Shown piece by piece: positions 1-8,836 of a DNA stretch of 64,000 nucleotides. The notes under the pieces are model-generated. The model did not search any database. It was not told where the DNA came from and was given only the letters and a program-made list of their open reading frames with translations. Positions within the stretch are counted from its first letter, which is position 1, and each line of letters starts with the position of its first letter. Origin of the DNA: Oceanobacillus piezotolerans (GTDB lineage: Bacteria > Bacillota > Bacilli > Bacillales > Amphibacillaceae); assembly GCF_003665065.1 (NCBI RefSeq), contig NZ_RCHR01000006.1, positions 62,001 through 126,000 on the forward strand, read 5' to 3'. Both the position numbers and the translations under genes were made by a program.

Positions 1-910
1 AGAAGGCTTCTTCAATTTGCCCATCTTCATCCTGTAGGAGATGAGAAAGAGTACCATGTAAAATACCAAGTCGGCCTTTTGACAGTGTTGCTGCGTGCTG
101 AGTGGTATCGACACCTGCCCCCGCAGCTTCTACACCGTAAAGCTTTACGTCCTCGTCCTCGATAAACGGATAGAACATTCCCATTGCATTACTTCCACCA
201 CCGACACAGGCGACAACAGCATCTGGCAGTTTACCAATTTGCTCTAGGCTTTGCTGCTTTGTTTCCTTTCCAATAACTGATTGTAAGTCACGGACAATCT
301 TAGGGAAAGGGTGGGGACCAACGGCAGAACCTAAGATATAATGTGTATCGTTTACATGGCTTACCCAATAGCGTAGTGCTTCATTTGTTGCATCTTTTAA
401 GGTGCCACTTCCGCTTGAAACACTGCGAACCTCTGCGCCTAGTAATTCCATTCGAAAGACATTAAGCTTTTGTCTGCGAATATCCTCTTCCCCCATAAAG
501 ACAATACAATCAAGCCCTAATAGGGCACAGACCGTAGCGGTTGCCACGCCATGTTGTCCTGCTCCGGTTTCGGCAACGACCTTCTTCTTACCCATTCGAA
601 CGGTCAAGAGACCCTGCCCAATCGTGTTGTTTATCTTATGTGCCCCTGTATGGTTTAGGTCTTCACGTTTCAAGTAAATCTGAGGCCCACCTAGCTGTTT
701 TGTTAATTGTTCTGCAAAGTAAAGTGGCGTTTCTCTCCCGACATATTGTTTTAAGTAATAGTTTAATTGTTCTATAAAACTAGGATCCTGGATTGCTTCC
801 TCGTAATCCTTTTCTAACTCAATTAAAGCTGGCATTAATAATTCTGGAACAAATTGTCCGCCAAATTTCCCGTAGCGTCCTCTGCTATCCGGCATGGTGT
901 AGGTTGTCAT
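1..910 (-). CDS. trpB: Tryptophan synthase beta chain, 3' end cut by window
   Basis: The frame begins at an ATG with [20 protein letters not shown] and stays open to the window edge, so about 303 residues of the usual ~400 are present. TrpB joins indole, passed from TrpA, with L-serine to make tryptophan, using pyridoxal phosphate. The PLP-lysine motif HTGAHKINN and the phosphate-binding stretch [10 protein letters not shown] are readable. The start overlaps the trpF stop (ATGA, 4 nt), which indicates translational coupling. trpA is expected next, outside the window. Confidence 0.97.
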   Translation of the reverse strand, partial: MTTYTMPDSRGRYGKFGGQFVPELLMPALIELEKDYEEAIQDPSFIEQLNYYLKQYVGRETPLYFAEQLTKQLGGPQIYLKREDLNHTGAHKINNTIGQGLLTVRMGKKKVVAETGAGQHGVATATVCALLGLDCIVFMGEEDIRRQKLNVFRMELLGAEVRSVSSGSGTLKDATNEALRYWVSHVNDTHYILGSAVGPHPFPKIVRDLQSVIGKETKQQSLEQIGKLPDAVVACVGGGSNAMGMFYPFIEDEDVKLYGVEAAGAGVDTTQHAATLSKGRLGILHGTLSHLLQDEDGQIEEAF

Positions 911-1527
911 AAAACTTCATCCTTTCTCGTCTTTTTAGCTTCCGTGATAAACTGCATTATCTTTTCAATATCTTTTTCATTATTGGTTTCGACTCCACTT
1001 GAAACGTCGACACCGATAGGACCTGCAATTTGAATGGCCTGCCTTACATTATCGGCTGTGAGTCCCCCAGCTAAAATGATTTTCTCGTGTGGAATTGCTA
1101 GTTCAGTTACAGCACTCCAGTCAAAGGTAATCCCATTGCCGCCTCGATAGGCTCCTTTCGGGCTATCGAGTAATAGATACTCACAGGGATAATCTCGCAT
1201 TTCTTTTACTTCGATTTCTCCTACTGAGAATGCCTTTATTACTGGGTAGGGGAGGGAGGCTGCAACATGTGCATCCTCATCTCCATGTAATTGGATGTAA
1301 TCTAAGCCAACTACCTCAGCAATTTCTATCATTCTATCAACCGTTTCATTTACAAAAACGCCGACCTTTTTTACATGGGAAGGAAGGCTTGTGGCAATCT
1401 CTGCTGCAGTTGAAGGATTAATTTTCCGCTTACTCTCTGCAAAAACAAATCCTATAAAATCAACTCCGGCTTGTTCCGCAACAAGAGCCGCTTCCTTATT
1501 TTTTATCCCGCAGATTTTAACAAGCAT
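907..1527 (-). CDS. trpF: Phosphoribosylanthranilate isomerase
   Basis: A 206-residue TIM-barrel enzyme that converts N-(5-phosphoribosyl)anthranilate to the 1-deoxyribulose form (CdRP), the third step of tryptophan synthesis. The N-terminal VKICGIKN carries the catalytic Cys. IQLHGDE and the C-terminal GVDVSSGVE phosphate-binding loop are typical of the family. It overlaps the trpC stop by one base (TAATG) and the trpB start by four. Length is normal for a monofunctional TrpF. Confidence 0.97.
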   Translation of the reverse strand: MLVKICGIKNKEAALVAEQAGVDFIGFVFAESKRKINPSTAAEIATSLPSHVKKVGVFVNETVDRMIEIAEVVGLDYIQLHGDEDAHVAASLPYPVIKAFSVGEIEVKEMRDYPCEYLLLDSPKGAYRGGNGITFDWSAVTELAIPHEKIILAGGLTADNVRQAIQIAGPIGVDVSSGVETNNEKDIEKIMQFITEAKKTRKDEVL

Positions 1528-2318
1528 TAGCTGTTTCCACCTCTCACCGGTAAAGCTACTTTTAACTCTTTAAAGGTATCCTCAAGGTTTGGCGATAGCA
1601 TCAAGGTTTCCCCGACCAAAACAGCCTCTGCTCCTACGTCGCGAACGCGAATGACATCTTCTTGTGTCCTCATCCCACTTTCACTAATAAGCAGGATTTC
1701 TGGATTTGTGACCATAGAAGCTAATCTTTCGGTCGTAGCGATATCCACTTCAAAGGTTTTTAGATTTCGATTGTTTATTCCAATGATATCGGGTTGAAGC
1801 TTAAGGGCGCGCTCCATTTCCTCCTCATTGTGAACTTCGACAAGCACTTCGAGCTGGCGCTCTATCGCATAGTTATAAAGGGATCTCAAATCCTCATCAT
1901 TTAGTGCAGCAACAATTAATAGAATTATGTTTGCCCCGGCTGCCTGTGCCTGGTCAATTTGCACAGGATGGATGACAAAATCCTTACAAAGAATGGGAAT
2001 ATCGACCACTTCACGTACTGCTTTCAAATCATCAATAGTCCCATTAAAGAAGGCCTTGTCTGTTAACACGGAGATGGCTGAAGCACCATTCGCCTCATAC
2101 TGCTTTGCTTGTGTAATCGGATCAACCCCCTGATTGATATCCCCTTTTGAAGGAGAAGCGCGTTTTATTTCTGAGATAATTTGTACGGTAGAAGAAGCGT
2201 CCACTTGCTCTTTAAACGAAGGTACAGTTAGCTTTTCTGGAATTTGATCAAATGTTTGTTTTACTAATTCTGTTACTTCTTTTCTCTTTTCAACGAGTAT
2301 CTTATCTAAAATGGTCAT
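1527..2318 (-). CDS. trpC: Indole-3-glycerol phosphate synthase
   Basis: A 263-residue TIM-barrel enzyme that closes the indole ring of CdRP to give indole-3-glycerol phosphate. Family motifs seen are SEIKRASPSKG (substrate loop), ILCKDFVI (catalytic Lys), GINNRNL and ISESGM. It starts two bases after the trpD stop. It is separate from TrpF, as in other Bacilli and unlike the enterobacterial fusion. Confidence 0.97.
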   Translation of the reverse strand: MTILDKILVEKRKEVTELVKQTFDQIPEKLTVPSFKEQVDASSTVQIISEIKRASPSKGDINQGVDPITQAKQYEANGASAISVLTDKAFFNGTIDDLKAVREVVDIPILCKDFVIHPVQIDQAQAAGANIILLIVAALNDEDLRSLYNYAIERQLEVLVEVHNEEEMERALKLQPDIIGINNRNLKTFEVDIATTERLASMVTNPEILLISESGMRTQEDVIRVRDVGAEAVLVGETLMLSPNLEDTFKELKVALPVRGGNS

Positions 2319-2319
2319 A

Positions 2320-3345
2320 TTATATCACCCCACTTGGAATTTTCTTGCTGTACGTGATTAGGTTTTCCAATTTGGAAAGCGCCGCACCGGATTCAATGCT
2401 TTCTCTTGCCATGTCAATTCCTTCGATAATTGTTTCTGCTTTGCCGTTGGTAAAAATACCAAGTCCGGCGTTTAAGAGCACGGTGTCATAATAAGCACCT
2501 TTCTTGCCATTCAAAACACTTAATAAAATTTCAGCATTCCTTTTTGCATCTCCACCACGAATTTCATCTTTTGAAAAGTAAGGTAATCCAACATCTTCTG
2601 GTCTTAACGTAAAGGAGGTTAACTCCCCGTCTTCTAATAAGATAAGATGGTTTTCACCAGCAAGCGTAGCTTCATCGACACTTCCGGCACCGGTTAATAC
2701 AAGTGCACGGCGTCGTCCTAATCTCTTCAACGATTCAGCTAGCATTGGCAGCAAGTCTTTTCGGTATACACCGAGTAGCTGTGAATCTAGTTCAACCGGA
2801 TTGGTCAAAGGCCCGATTACATTAAAAACCGTAGCAATTCCCAACTCTTTACGAACTCTCGTAAAAGGCTTCAGGGCATTGTGAACATTTGGGGCGAACA
2901 GAAAGGCGATTTTATTCTCATGCAGCAATTCATCCACCTGATCCTTTGTAAAGTTTAAAGAAATTCCTAATGCTTCTAGCACATCTGCACTTCCAGATTT
3001 ACTCGTGATACTGCGATTTCCATGCTTCGCAACGGTAATTCCCGCCCCGGCAATGACAAAGGCTGAAGTCGTGCTCACATTAAAGCTATACGATTTATCG
3101 CCCCCCGTTCCGCAATTATCCATCGCATTCAGAATGGGTGAGGTACGGAAGGTGGATTCGGCTCGAATCACATCGACAATTCCGGCTACTTCCTCAGCTG
3201 TTTCTCCTTTCGCTTGCAATGCTGTAAGAAGCGAAGCTATTTCGGAATTTGTTGCCACATCAGTTAGGCAATATCTGGTTGCATCCTGCATTTCTTCCTG
3301 TGTTAAATGAACTCCTGCAATTAACTTTTCTAAATAATGTTTCAT
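2320..3345 (-). CDS. trpD: Anthranilate phosphoribosyltransferase
   Basis: A 341-residue enzyme that transfers the phosphoribosyl group of PRPP to anthranilate. The PRPP-binding GTGGDK motif, KHGNRS, and FAPNVH with a later GPLTNP are all present at the usual spacing. The start overlaps the trpG stop by 4 nt (ATGA). Length fits the stand-alone family; it is not fused to the amidotransferase. Confidence 0.97.
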   Translation of the reverse strand: MKHYLEKLIAGVHLTQEEMQDATRYCLTDVATNSEIASLLTALQAKGETAEEVAGIVDVIRAESTFRTSPILNAMDNCGTGGDKSYSFNVSTTSAFVIAGAGITVAKHGNRSITSKSGSADVLEALGISLNFTKDQVDELLHENKIAFLFAPNVHNALKPFTRVRKELGIATVFNVIGPLTNPVELDSQLLGVYRKDLLPMLAESLKRLGRRRALVLTGAGSVDEATLAGENHLILLEDGELTSFTLRPEDVGLPYFSKDEIRGGDAKRNAEILLSVLNGKKGAYYDTVLLNAGLGIFTNGKAETIIEGIDMARESIESGAALSKLENLITYSKKIPSGVI

Positions 3346-3929
3346 GATACTTTCTCCTTTCTAATTTCCTTTATAAAGTTTCGAATCATGTTTTTCCCTG
3401 TCTCTGTTCCTATCGATTCTGGATGGAATTGTACACCGTAAATGGGATGCTTCTTATGTTTAATTGCCATAATTTCCCTATCATCCTTTGCGGTTGCTGT
3501 GACCTCGAGTTCATCTGGTAAATAAACTGGGTCGATGACATAGGAGTGATACCGCATGACCTCAAGGTTCGTTGGCAACAGTTCAAATAATGTCTCCCCT
3601 TTGTGCTCAATGATTGAGGTTTTTCCATGCATAATGTTTGTTGCTTGCCTCAGCTTTCCACCCAATGCTTCAGCAATTACTTGATGGCCTAAGCAGATGC
3701 CAAAGATTGGAATCTGCTGATGGAATCGCTGGACCAGTTCGATACATATACCAGCTTGCTGGGGTAATTTTGGTCCAGGTGAGATTACGATTGCCTCGGG
3801 TTTTAATACGTCGATTTCTTCTAAGGTAATTCGATCATTACGAACCACTTGAACTTCTGCGCCTTCTTCGGAAAAATATTGGTACAGGTTATACGTAAAC
3901 GAGTCGTAATTATCCACTAACAAAATCAA
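3342..3929 (-). CDS. trpG: Anthranilate/aminodeoxychorismate synthase glutaminase
   Basis: A 195-residue class I glutamine amidotransferase that supplies ammonia to TrpE. The nucleophile motif GICLGHQ and the C-terminal GVQFHPES (His/Glu of the triad) are present. The start is TTG, supported by GGAGGT 8 nt upstream, and it overlaps the trpE end by 20 nt. In B. subtilis the equivalent gene lies in the folate operon and serves both pathways. Here it sits inside the trp operon, so it may be dedicated to tryptophan or shared with PabB; the sequence alone does not decide. Confidence 0.95.
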   Translation of the reverse strand: MILLVDNYDSFTYNLYQYFSEEGAEVQVVRNDRITLEEIDVLKPEAIVISPGPKLPQQAGICIELVQRFHQQIPIFGICLGHQVIAEALGGKLRQATNIMHGKTSIIEHKGETLFELLPTNLEVMRYHSYVIDPVYLPDELEVTATAKDDREIMAIKHKKHPIYGVQFHPESIGTETGKNMIRNFIKEIRKEKVS

Positions 3930-5304
3930 ATTTATTCACCTCCATTAAAGACCTAGCTTTATTTAATGTTTCTTGGTATTCCATTTCTGGATTAGAATCA
4001 TAGACGATACCCGCCCCAGCTTGCAGATAAGCCTTGTTGCCTTTCACCATAAGCGAACGAATTGCAAGGGCAATGTTTAGGTTGTGGTTAAAATTAATAA
4101 AACCTATTCCACCTGCATAGGCACCACGTTTTTTCTCTTCCAGCTCATTAATGATTTGCATCGCCCGTATCTTTGGAGCACCTGATACCGTACCTGCCGG
4201 GAGACATGAGATTAATGCATCGATGCTAGAATAGTTCGGGTTGAGAAGTCCCTTTACTTCTGAAACGATGTGCATCACGTGTTGATATTTTTCAATGGTC
4301 ATGTAGGTTGGAATCGTAATACTACCAATCTCGCAGACTTTACCAAGGTCATTCCGACTGAGGTCCACCAGCATGCGATGTTCTGCGATTTCCTTTTTAT
4401 CTGCTAGTAAATCTTGCATCAATCGTTCATCCTCTTCTGGCGTTTGTCCGCGTGGTCTTGTACCAGCAATTGGATTCGTAATAATTTCCTGCCCTTCCAC
4501 CTGCACGAGACTTTCTGGAGAAGCCCCTAGAATGACATAGTCTTCAAAATCAAGGTAAAACATATATGGAGAAGGGTTCGCTTTTCTTAACTTTTGGTAA
4601 AAAATAAAGGGACTGCCTTGGACCTTTGCGACCATTCGCTGAGATAAAACGACTTGGAAAATGTCTCCCTGGCGGATGTATTCTTTTGCTTTCTCTACTT
4701 TTTCTTTAAACGCTTCCTCTGTCATTTGTGGCTCGAATTGTAAGGATGTATTTTCTGTGGGTTTATCTAATGGTGTTTGGTCGAGCGCATCTTTTAAGTG
4801 AATTAAGCGCTGGTCAAGCTGGTTTTCTGTATCGTTTGTTGCATTAACCGCGATAAGGTGTAGCTTTTGGTTTACATGGTCAAATACAATGACGTCTTGG
4901 TAAAGCAAGAAATGAATGTCTGGCATGTTAATTTCATCGGGTAAGTTATCTCCTATATCCTCAAATTGACGAATAACATCATAGCCAACATATCCTATTG
5001 CTCCACCATAGAAGGGGAGGGGGAGTCCTGTTTCTATTTTTGGCAGATGCTCCTTGATAAACTGTAGAGTGCCAGTTGCGTGTGTCTGTTTATCATCTGT
5101 AACATGGTTGATTAAGACTGTTTCATTGCCATGTCCTATGATTTCCTGATAAGGATTTTGAGCGATAAAGGAATATTTTCCCTTTTGTTCATGTTGAAAT
5201 GTACTTTCTAAAATGCATTTTTTATTTCCAGCTAGATTTGTGTAAATATCGATAGGGGTGAGAGACCCAGCGATAACTTCGATGGATTTATACTGTAAAG
5301 CCAT
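3910..5304 (-). CDS. trpE: Anthranilate synthase component I
   Basis: A 464-residue chorismate-using enzyme that makes anthranilate together with TrpG. The C-terminal chorismate-binding domain carries NPSPYMFYLDF, GTRPRG, HRMLVDLSRND, PAGTVSGAPK and YAGGIG. The ATG has AAGGA 7 nt upstream. It is the first gene of the operon and follows two tandem T-box leaders, so its transcription should respond to uncharged tRNA-Trp rather than to TRAP. Confidence 0.97.
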   Translation of the reverse strand: MALQYKSIEVIAGSLTPIDIYTNLAGNKKCILESTFQHEQKGKYSFIAQNPYQEIIGHGNETVLINHVTDDKQTHATGTLQFIKEHLPKIETGLPLPFYGGAIGYVGYDVIRQFEDIGDNLPDEINMPDIHFLLYQDVIVFDHVNQKLHLIAVNATNDTENQLDQRLIHLKDALDQTPLDKPTENTSLQFEPQMTEEAFKEKVEKAKEYIRQGDIFQVVLSQRMVAKVQGSPFIFYQKLRKANPSPYMFYLDFEDYVILGASPESLVQVEGQEIITNPIAGTRPRGQTPEEDERLMQDLLADKKEIAEHRMLVDLSRNDLGKVCEIGSITIPTYMTIEKYQHVMHIVSEVKGLLNPNYSSIDALISCLPAGTVSGAPKIRAMQIINELEEKKRGAYAGGIGFINFNHNLNIALAIRSLMVKGNKAYLQAGAGIVYDSNPEMEYQETLNKARSLMEVNKFDFVSG

Positions 5305-5342
5305 TAGCGTTCCTTCCCTTCTGAAAAAAATTTATAAAAAAA

Positions 5343-5605
5343 AGTCCTCTATACACACAAATATTGTGCGTATAGAGGACGATTGACCGCGGTGCCACCT
5401 CTTTTGAAAAGACAAACTTTTCATCTCTTTCGAATACAGAATGAGTCTCTCCTTCACTCGATATTCTATCCGTATAACGTCGGAATTCCGTTTTTCCCTA
5501 CTTCCTTTATTTCAGGAAAACTCTCGTAAGTCCATTCAGATAAGCGACGCGTACTGGGTTCACACCAATCTCCAGCTCTCTGTTACGCGCTCGTCTTACT
5601 TACTA
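5343..5605 (-). promoter_or_regulatory. Promoter-proximal-to-gene Trp T-box riboswitch with terminator
   Basis: On the minus strand the T-box core AGGTGGCACCGCGG lies at about 5386-5401. It is followed by a GTCCTCTATACGC hairpin (5344-5380) and a run of T, an intrinsic terminator just ahead of trpE. Stem I shows GAGAGCTGGAGATTGGTG and the specifier context GAATGGACTT, with TGG (Trp) at 5532-5534. Binding of uncharged tRNA-Trp should favour the antiterminator. Confidence 0.93.
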
Positions 5606-5629
5606 CTCTTACTCATTGATTTTGGATAT

Positions 5630-5735
5630 ACAATTAAAAGGAGGTTCAACAGTCCGGTAAAAATGCCACATCGACAACAGGACGTTGCGAACTTAGCCGA
5701 CCTCGGTCCTTTTTATCCTCCTTTTTGAACTTGCA
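5630..5735 (-). other. Structured insert between the two T-boxes
   Basis: About 100 nt bounded by AAAAAGGAGG and CCTCCTTTT as an inverted repeat. Inside is a small hairpin with loop GTCCT (GCAAC-GTCCT-GTTG). It is richer in GC than its surroundings and is not part of either T-box. No protein is supported. The function is unknown; it may be a small repeat-type insertion or an RNA linker between the leaders. Confidence 0.5.
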
Positions 5736-5749
5736 TTAGAAATACAAAA

Positions 5750-6025
5750 AGTCCCCCATCCAAGAAAAGGACGAGGGACCGTGGTACCACCTTTATTAGC
5801 TAAACAGCTCACTTTGGCAATATAAAGCACTATGCTTCATATCTGTCTTTTGTAACGAAAAGACGGGTCGCCAAAGCCTACTGCATAAAAGTTATGTTTC
5901 GGTTTGGAAGCTCAGAAGCCCATTCATCTACCTGATCACACTGATTCGCACCATCCATCAGCTCTCTTAAGTGTCGAGAATAGATTACTCTTCTTCATCA
6001 TCGCTAATAGTATTCTTACTATTGG
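5750..6025 (-). promoter_or_regulatory. Promoter-proximal (first transcribed) Trp T-box riboswitch
   Basis: On the minus strand: Stem I with AGAGAGCTGATGGATGGTG, specifier context GAATGGGCTTC with TGG (Trp) at 5920-5922, T-box core AAGGTGGTACCACGG at about 5779-5793, then a GTCCCTCGTCC/GGATGGGGGAC terminator hairpin (5750-5778) followed by five T. It is a complete second T-box in tandem with the gene-proximal one and has the same specifier. Confidence 0.93.
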
Positions 6026-6030
6026 AATTA

Positions 6031-6059
6031 ATGTTAAAATATTTAATAATAAAAGTCAA
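6031..6059 (-). promoter_or_regulatory. SigA promoter of the trp operon
   Basis: On the minus strand TTGACT (-35), a 17-nt spacer and TAACAT (-10), a few bases upstream of the first T-box. Confidence 0.75.
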
Positions 6060-6161
6060 GAGGAAATTTAAATTAATTTATTTAAAACCTGTTATCAAAA
6101 AGCAGAAAGGAACAGGAAGAGAAAATCAAAGGTTGTTACAGTAAGAGCAGGAGGGGAGCTT

Positions 6162-7022
6162 ATGGAAATATTAAACCATTTAGTAGATTCGATTGATTAT
6201 ATCGAAGGAAATCTTGATTCGGTGATAAAGGTAGATGAACTTGCACGTATTGCACAAATGTCAAAGTTTCATTATCAGCGTATGTTTCATATGATTACGG
6301 GTTATACAGTGAATGAATATATTCGAAATCGCCGAATTACTATAGCTGCTCAGGAACTAACGAATGAAAAATCTAAAGTTATTGATGTAGCATTTAAGTA
6401 CGGATATGAAACGCCAGAGGCTTTTTCAAAAGCATTTCGTCGAATTCATGGCATTAGTCCTTCGGCAGCTAAGAAAGAGGCACAATCCTTAAAAGCGTAT
6501 CCTAAGCTCTCCTTTCAAATTCAGATAAAGGGTGATGTAGAAATGGATTACAAAATTGTTGAAAAAGAGGCATTCCAACTAGTTGGAAAAGGAATAAAGA
6601 CGTCTACTCGTAATGGGGCTAACAGAAGAGAGATTCCAGCTTTTTGGCAAGAAGCTGGAGAAAGTGGATTAGTACATGAGTTTGATAAGAGAGCGGGAAG
6701 GCTAGGTGTAATTGGAGCTTGTTTGGAATTTGATATGGAACAGGAATCCATGACCTACTTTATTGGTGTTGAAAAATCAAATGAATCTTTTCCAAGTGAC
6801 TGGGAGGAAAAAAGCGTCCCTCAAGCCTCATGGGCTGTATTTCCAATCCATGGTCCAATGCCAACCGCTATTCAAAAAGGGTGGGACCGGATTTTCTCCG
6901 AATGGCTTCCATCTACAGGGTATGAATTAGCAGAAGGACCGGAGCTTGAGGTCTATGTAAGTGATGAGGATCCAAATGGGGATGATTACTATAGTGAGGT
7001 TTGGGTACCAATTAAGAAATAA
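6162..7022 (+). CDS. AraC-family regulator with GyrI-like effector domain
   Basis: A 286-residue regulator. Residues ~1-105 form two AraC-type helix-turn-helix motifs (VDELARIAQMSKFHYQRMF; then KVIDVAFKYGYETPEAFSKAF). Residues ~125-285 resemble the GyrI/BmrR-type small-molecule-binding fold, ending in EVWVPI. This N-HTH/C-effector order is that of Rob-like regulators. The ATG follows GGAGGGG. The ligand is unknown. It is divergent from the trp operon and followed by a convergent nitroreductase, with no operon partner. Confidence 0.85.
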   Translation: MEILNHLVDSIDYIEGNLDSVIKVDELARIAQMSKFHYQRMFHMITGYTVNEYIRNRRITIAAQELTNEKSKVIDVAFKYGYETPEAFSKAFRRIHGISPSAAKKEAQSLKAYPKLSFQIQIKGDVEMDYKIVEKEAFQLVGKGIKTSTRNGANRREIPAFWQEAGESGLVHEFDKRAGRLGVIGACLEFDMEQESMTYFIGVEKSNESFPSDWEEKSVPQASWAVFPIHGPMPTAIQKGWDRIFSEWLPSTGYELAEGPELEVYVSDEDPNGDDYYSEVWVPIKK

Positions 7023-7110
7023 AATAACTTAGGCTGATTAGCTAAAAGGCGAAAATGCTCAAAATCAGCAGATGAAATATACGCAGATTCCGAAAGGCGC
7101 AAATCAATAA

Positions 7111-7141
7111 AAGCAAGGGCTGCTTCTTTAGCACCTTGCTT
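7111..7141 (-). terminator. Bidirectional terminator after nitroreductase
   Basis: AAGCAAGG and CCTTGCTT form a hairpin. On the minus strand it is followed by TTATTG, just past the nitroreductase stop. It also faces the end of the AraC-type gene. Confidence 0.6.
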
Positions 7142-7149
7142 ATTTCCTC

Positions 7150-7692
7150 TTAATAAACAGTAAATTTATCCTGAACTGAGATTCTATCTTTTTTAGCTGG
7201 CACTTCGTCGAAATAGCCTAAATGGATAAAACCTACAATTTTTTCATTTTCCCCAGCTTGAATAATTTCTTTGACCTTCTGATCGTAAATATGCGGATTC
7301 GTCTTCCACACGACACCAAGGTCTTTTTCCCAGGCCAGCAGCCAGAAGTTCTGAATCATCGCAGCAGTAGCACCATAATTTTCTTCCCATTGCTTCGGTA
7401 TTTCGGATTCTTCCATAAGCACAACGAGTATAGCATTTGGTTCGTTCAGATAATTTTCTCGATTTTCCCTTCTTCCCTCGGGATAAGTGCTTGCCACCTT
7501 TTTAGCAAAATCCGGCAATCGATCTTGTCCGACGAAAATAAATCGCCAAGGCTGACGTATTCCGTGGGTTGGTGCCCATATGGCTGGTTCTAAAAGCTCA
7601 CGCACCGTTTCTTCCTTGACTTCTTTGTCGGTGTATCCTTTCTTTATCGCCCGTCTTTCTTTTATCACCTTTGTTAGATAACTTTGCTCCAC
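7150..7692 (-). CDS. Nitroreductase-family flavoprotein (YdjA-like)
   Basis: A 180-residue single-domain FMN-dependent nitroreductase. RRAIKKGYTDKEV near the N-terminus and APTHGIRQPWRFIFV are the FMN-binding segments; GATAAMIQNFWLLAWEKDLG is the helix typical of the family. Its size matches the YdjA subgroup. The substrate is unknown. A 7-1-7 Fur-type operator lies just upstream, so it may be induced by iron limitation, for instance as a ferric or flavin reductase; that role is inference. Confidence 0.88.
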   Translation of the reverse strand: MEQSYLTKVIKERRAIKKGYTDKEVKEETVRELLEPAIWAPTHGIRQPWRFIFVGQDRLPDFAKKVASTYPEGRRENRENYLNEPNAILVVLMEESEIPKQWEENYGATAAMIQNFWLLAWEKDLGVVWKTNPHIYDQKVKEIIQAGENEKIVGFIHLGYFDEVPAKKDRISVQDKFTVY

Positions 7693-7715
7693 TATGTCTC
7701 CCCCTCACCCTTAAA

Positions 7716-7730
7716 TGATAACTATTATCA
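7716..7730 (-). promoter_or_regulatory. Fur-box-like operator of the nitroreductase gene
   Basis: TGATAATAGTTATCA on the minus strand fits the 7-1-7 Fur pattern TGATAATNATTATCA with one mismatch. It lies 24 nt upstream of the start codon. Confidence 0.6.
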
Positions 7731-7846
7731 ATTACCTCTAATACTAATCGATAAAAAAGGAAAAGGCAATAAAGCCTTTATGTACAGAACATCACAACAT
7801 CTTTACCCTCCTTGTTGTAAAATGGAAAGAGACAGGAGGCATTATT

Positions 7847-8305
7847 TTGACATTTTATAATCTGCTAGTATTTATTCATATATTTGCTGCTATTATTGGA
7901 ATGGGTCCAGGACTAGTCATGACATTGGTAGTGACAGCTGCAAAACCATCGAATATGACAGAGTTAAAACATGCATTTCGAATTCGAAATACTTTACATA
8001 TCTTAACGATGATAGGGGGCACACTGTTACTGATAACCGGCATATGGATGGGATTGTTAAATCCTTATTGGTTTACACAGGGGTGGTATATAACGAGTTT
8101 AGTTCTGTTCCTCATTGCGCTAGCCTTTGGGCCACTTTTGTTAAAACCCAGATCGCAGCCAATAAAGCAGTTATTTAGAGATTACACAGGGGAAGAGATA
8201 CCAAAGGAATACGATAGCCTTTCCCAAAAACTATTTTATGCTGAGCATATAGAAAATATGATCTTCCTCATTATAATCGCATTAATGATAATAAAGCCTT
8301 TATAA
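7847..8305 (+). CDS. DUF2269-type integral membrane protein
   Basis: A 152-residue protein with four predicted membrane helices (about residues 4-28, 48-68, 78-97, 132-150). The TTG start is chosen because AGGAGG lies 7 nt upstream. The helix pattern and the conserved His and Gly positions (FIHIFAAIIGMGPGLVMTL) resemble DUF2269 proteins of unknown function. It is followed 40 nt later by the SRPBCC gene on the same strand. Confidence 0.7.
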   Translation: MTFYNLLVFIHIFAAIIGMGPGLVMTLVVTAAKPSNMTELKHAFRIRNTLHILTMIGGTLLLITGIWMGLLNPYWFTQGWYITSLVLFLIALAFGPLLLKPRSQPIKQLFRDYTGEEIPKEYDSLSQKLFYAEHIENMIFLIIIALMIIKPL

Positions 8306-8345
8306 TATGGTAAAATGAAGAAAAATAGACTGGGTGATATAGAAC

Positions 8346-8798
8346 ATGAAAACATGGTCCCATGAAGCAGTCATTGATGCAAACATTGAGAAGGTATGGC
8401 AGCTTTTTAATGGTTCATTAGAGGATATGCAAAAAGTAATGCCAAACGTAATAGAGAATGAGCTGGTAAAAGAGGGAAAAAACAATGTTGGAACCGTTTA
8501 TCGGCAGAAATACCAAGAAGGAAAACGGGTTCAAGAGTATGAAGTAAAGACATTGGAATATGAAAATGAAGCGGAGCGAAAAAGGTTAAAAGTAGGATTT
8601 AACTTAGCGAATATGTTTGATATAACTGCCAAGTATGAATTAGAAAAGCTTGAAGAACATCAAACATTATTTAAATATACAACAACAAATAATCCATTGA
8701 AATGGTATATAAAGCCGCTTGTAAAGCTTGCATCCAATAAAGTTGTTGTTCAATTCGTTGATCGTGTGAAGGAAGTTGCAGAAGCAGAAGAACAATAA
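8346..8798 (+). CDS. SRPBCC (START-like) family protein
   Basis: A 150-residue protein with the helix-grip pattern of SRPBCC ligand-binding proteins. It starts KTWSHEAVIDANIEKVWQLF, has a beta-rich middle, and ends in a long C-terminal helix. The ligand is unknown. It is probably co-transcribed with the preceding membrane-protein gene and ends at a strong hairpin. Confidence 0.75.
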   Translation: MKTWSHEAVIDANIEKVWQLFNGSLEDMQKVMPNVIENELVKEGKNNVGTVYRQKYQEGKRVQEYEVKTLEYENEAERKRLKVGFNLANMFDITAKYELEKLEEHQTLFKYTTTNNPLKWYIKPLVKLASNKVVVQFVDRVKEVAEAEEQ

Positions 8799-8802
8799 TG
8801 AA

Positions 8803-8836
8803 GAATCCTGCCCCGCTAGGGAAGCAGGATTCTCTT
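8803..8836. terminator. Bidirectional intrinsic terminator
   Basis: GAATCCTGC/GCAGGATTC hairpin between the convergent SRPBCC and VanY-type genes, with T-rich flanks on both strands. Confidence 0.8.

Noticed and set aside
5441..5728. Plus-strand ORF of 95 codons across the gene-proximal Trp T-box
   Set aside because: It is antisense to a well-formed T-box leader and its composition is not protein-like.
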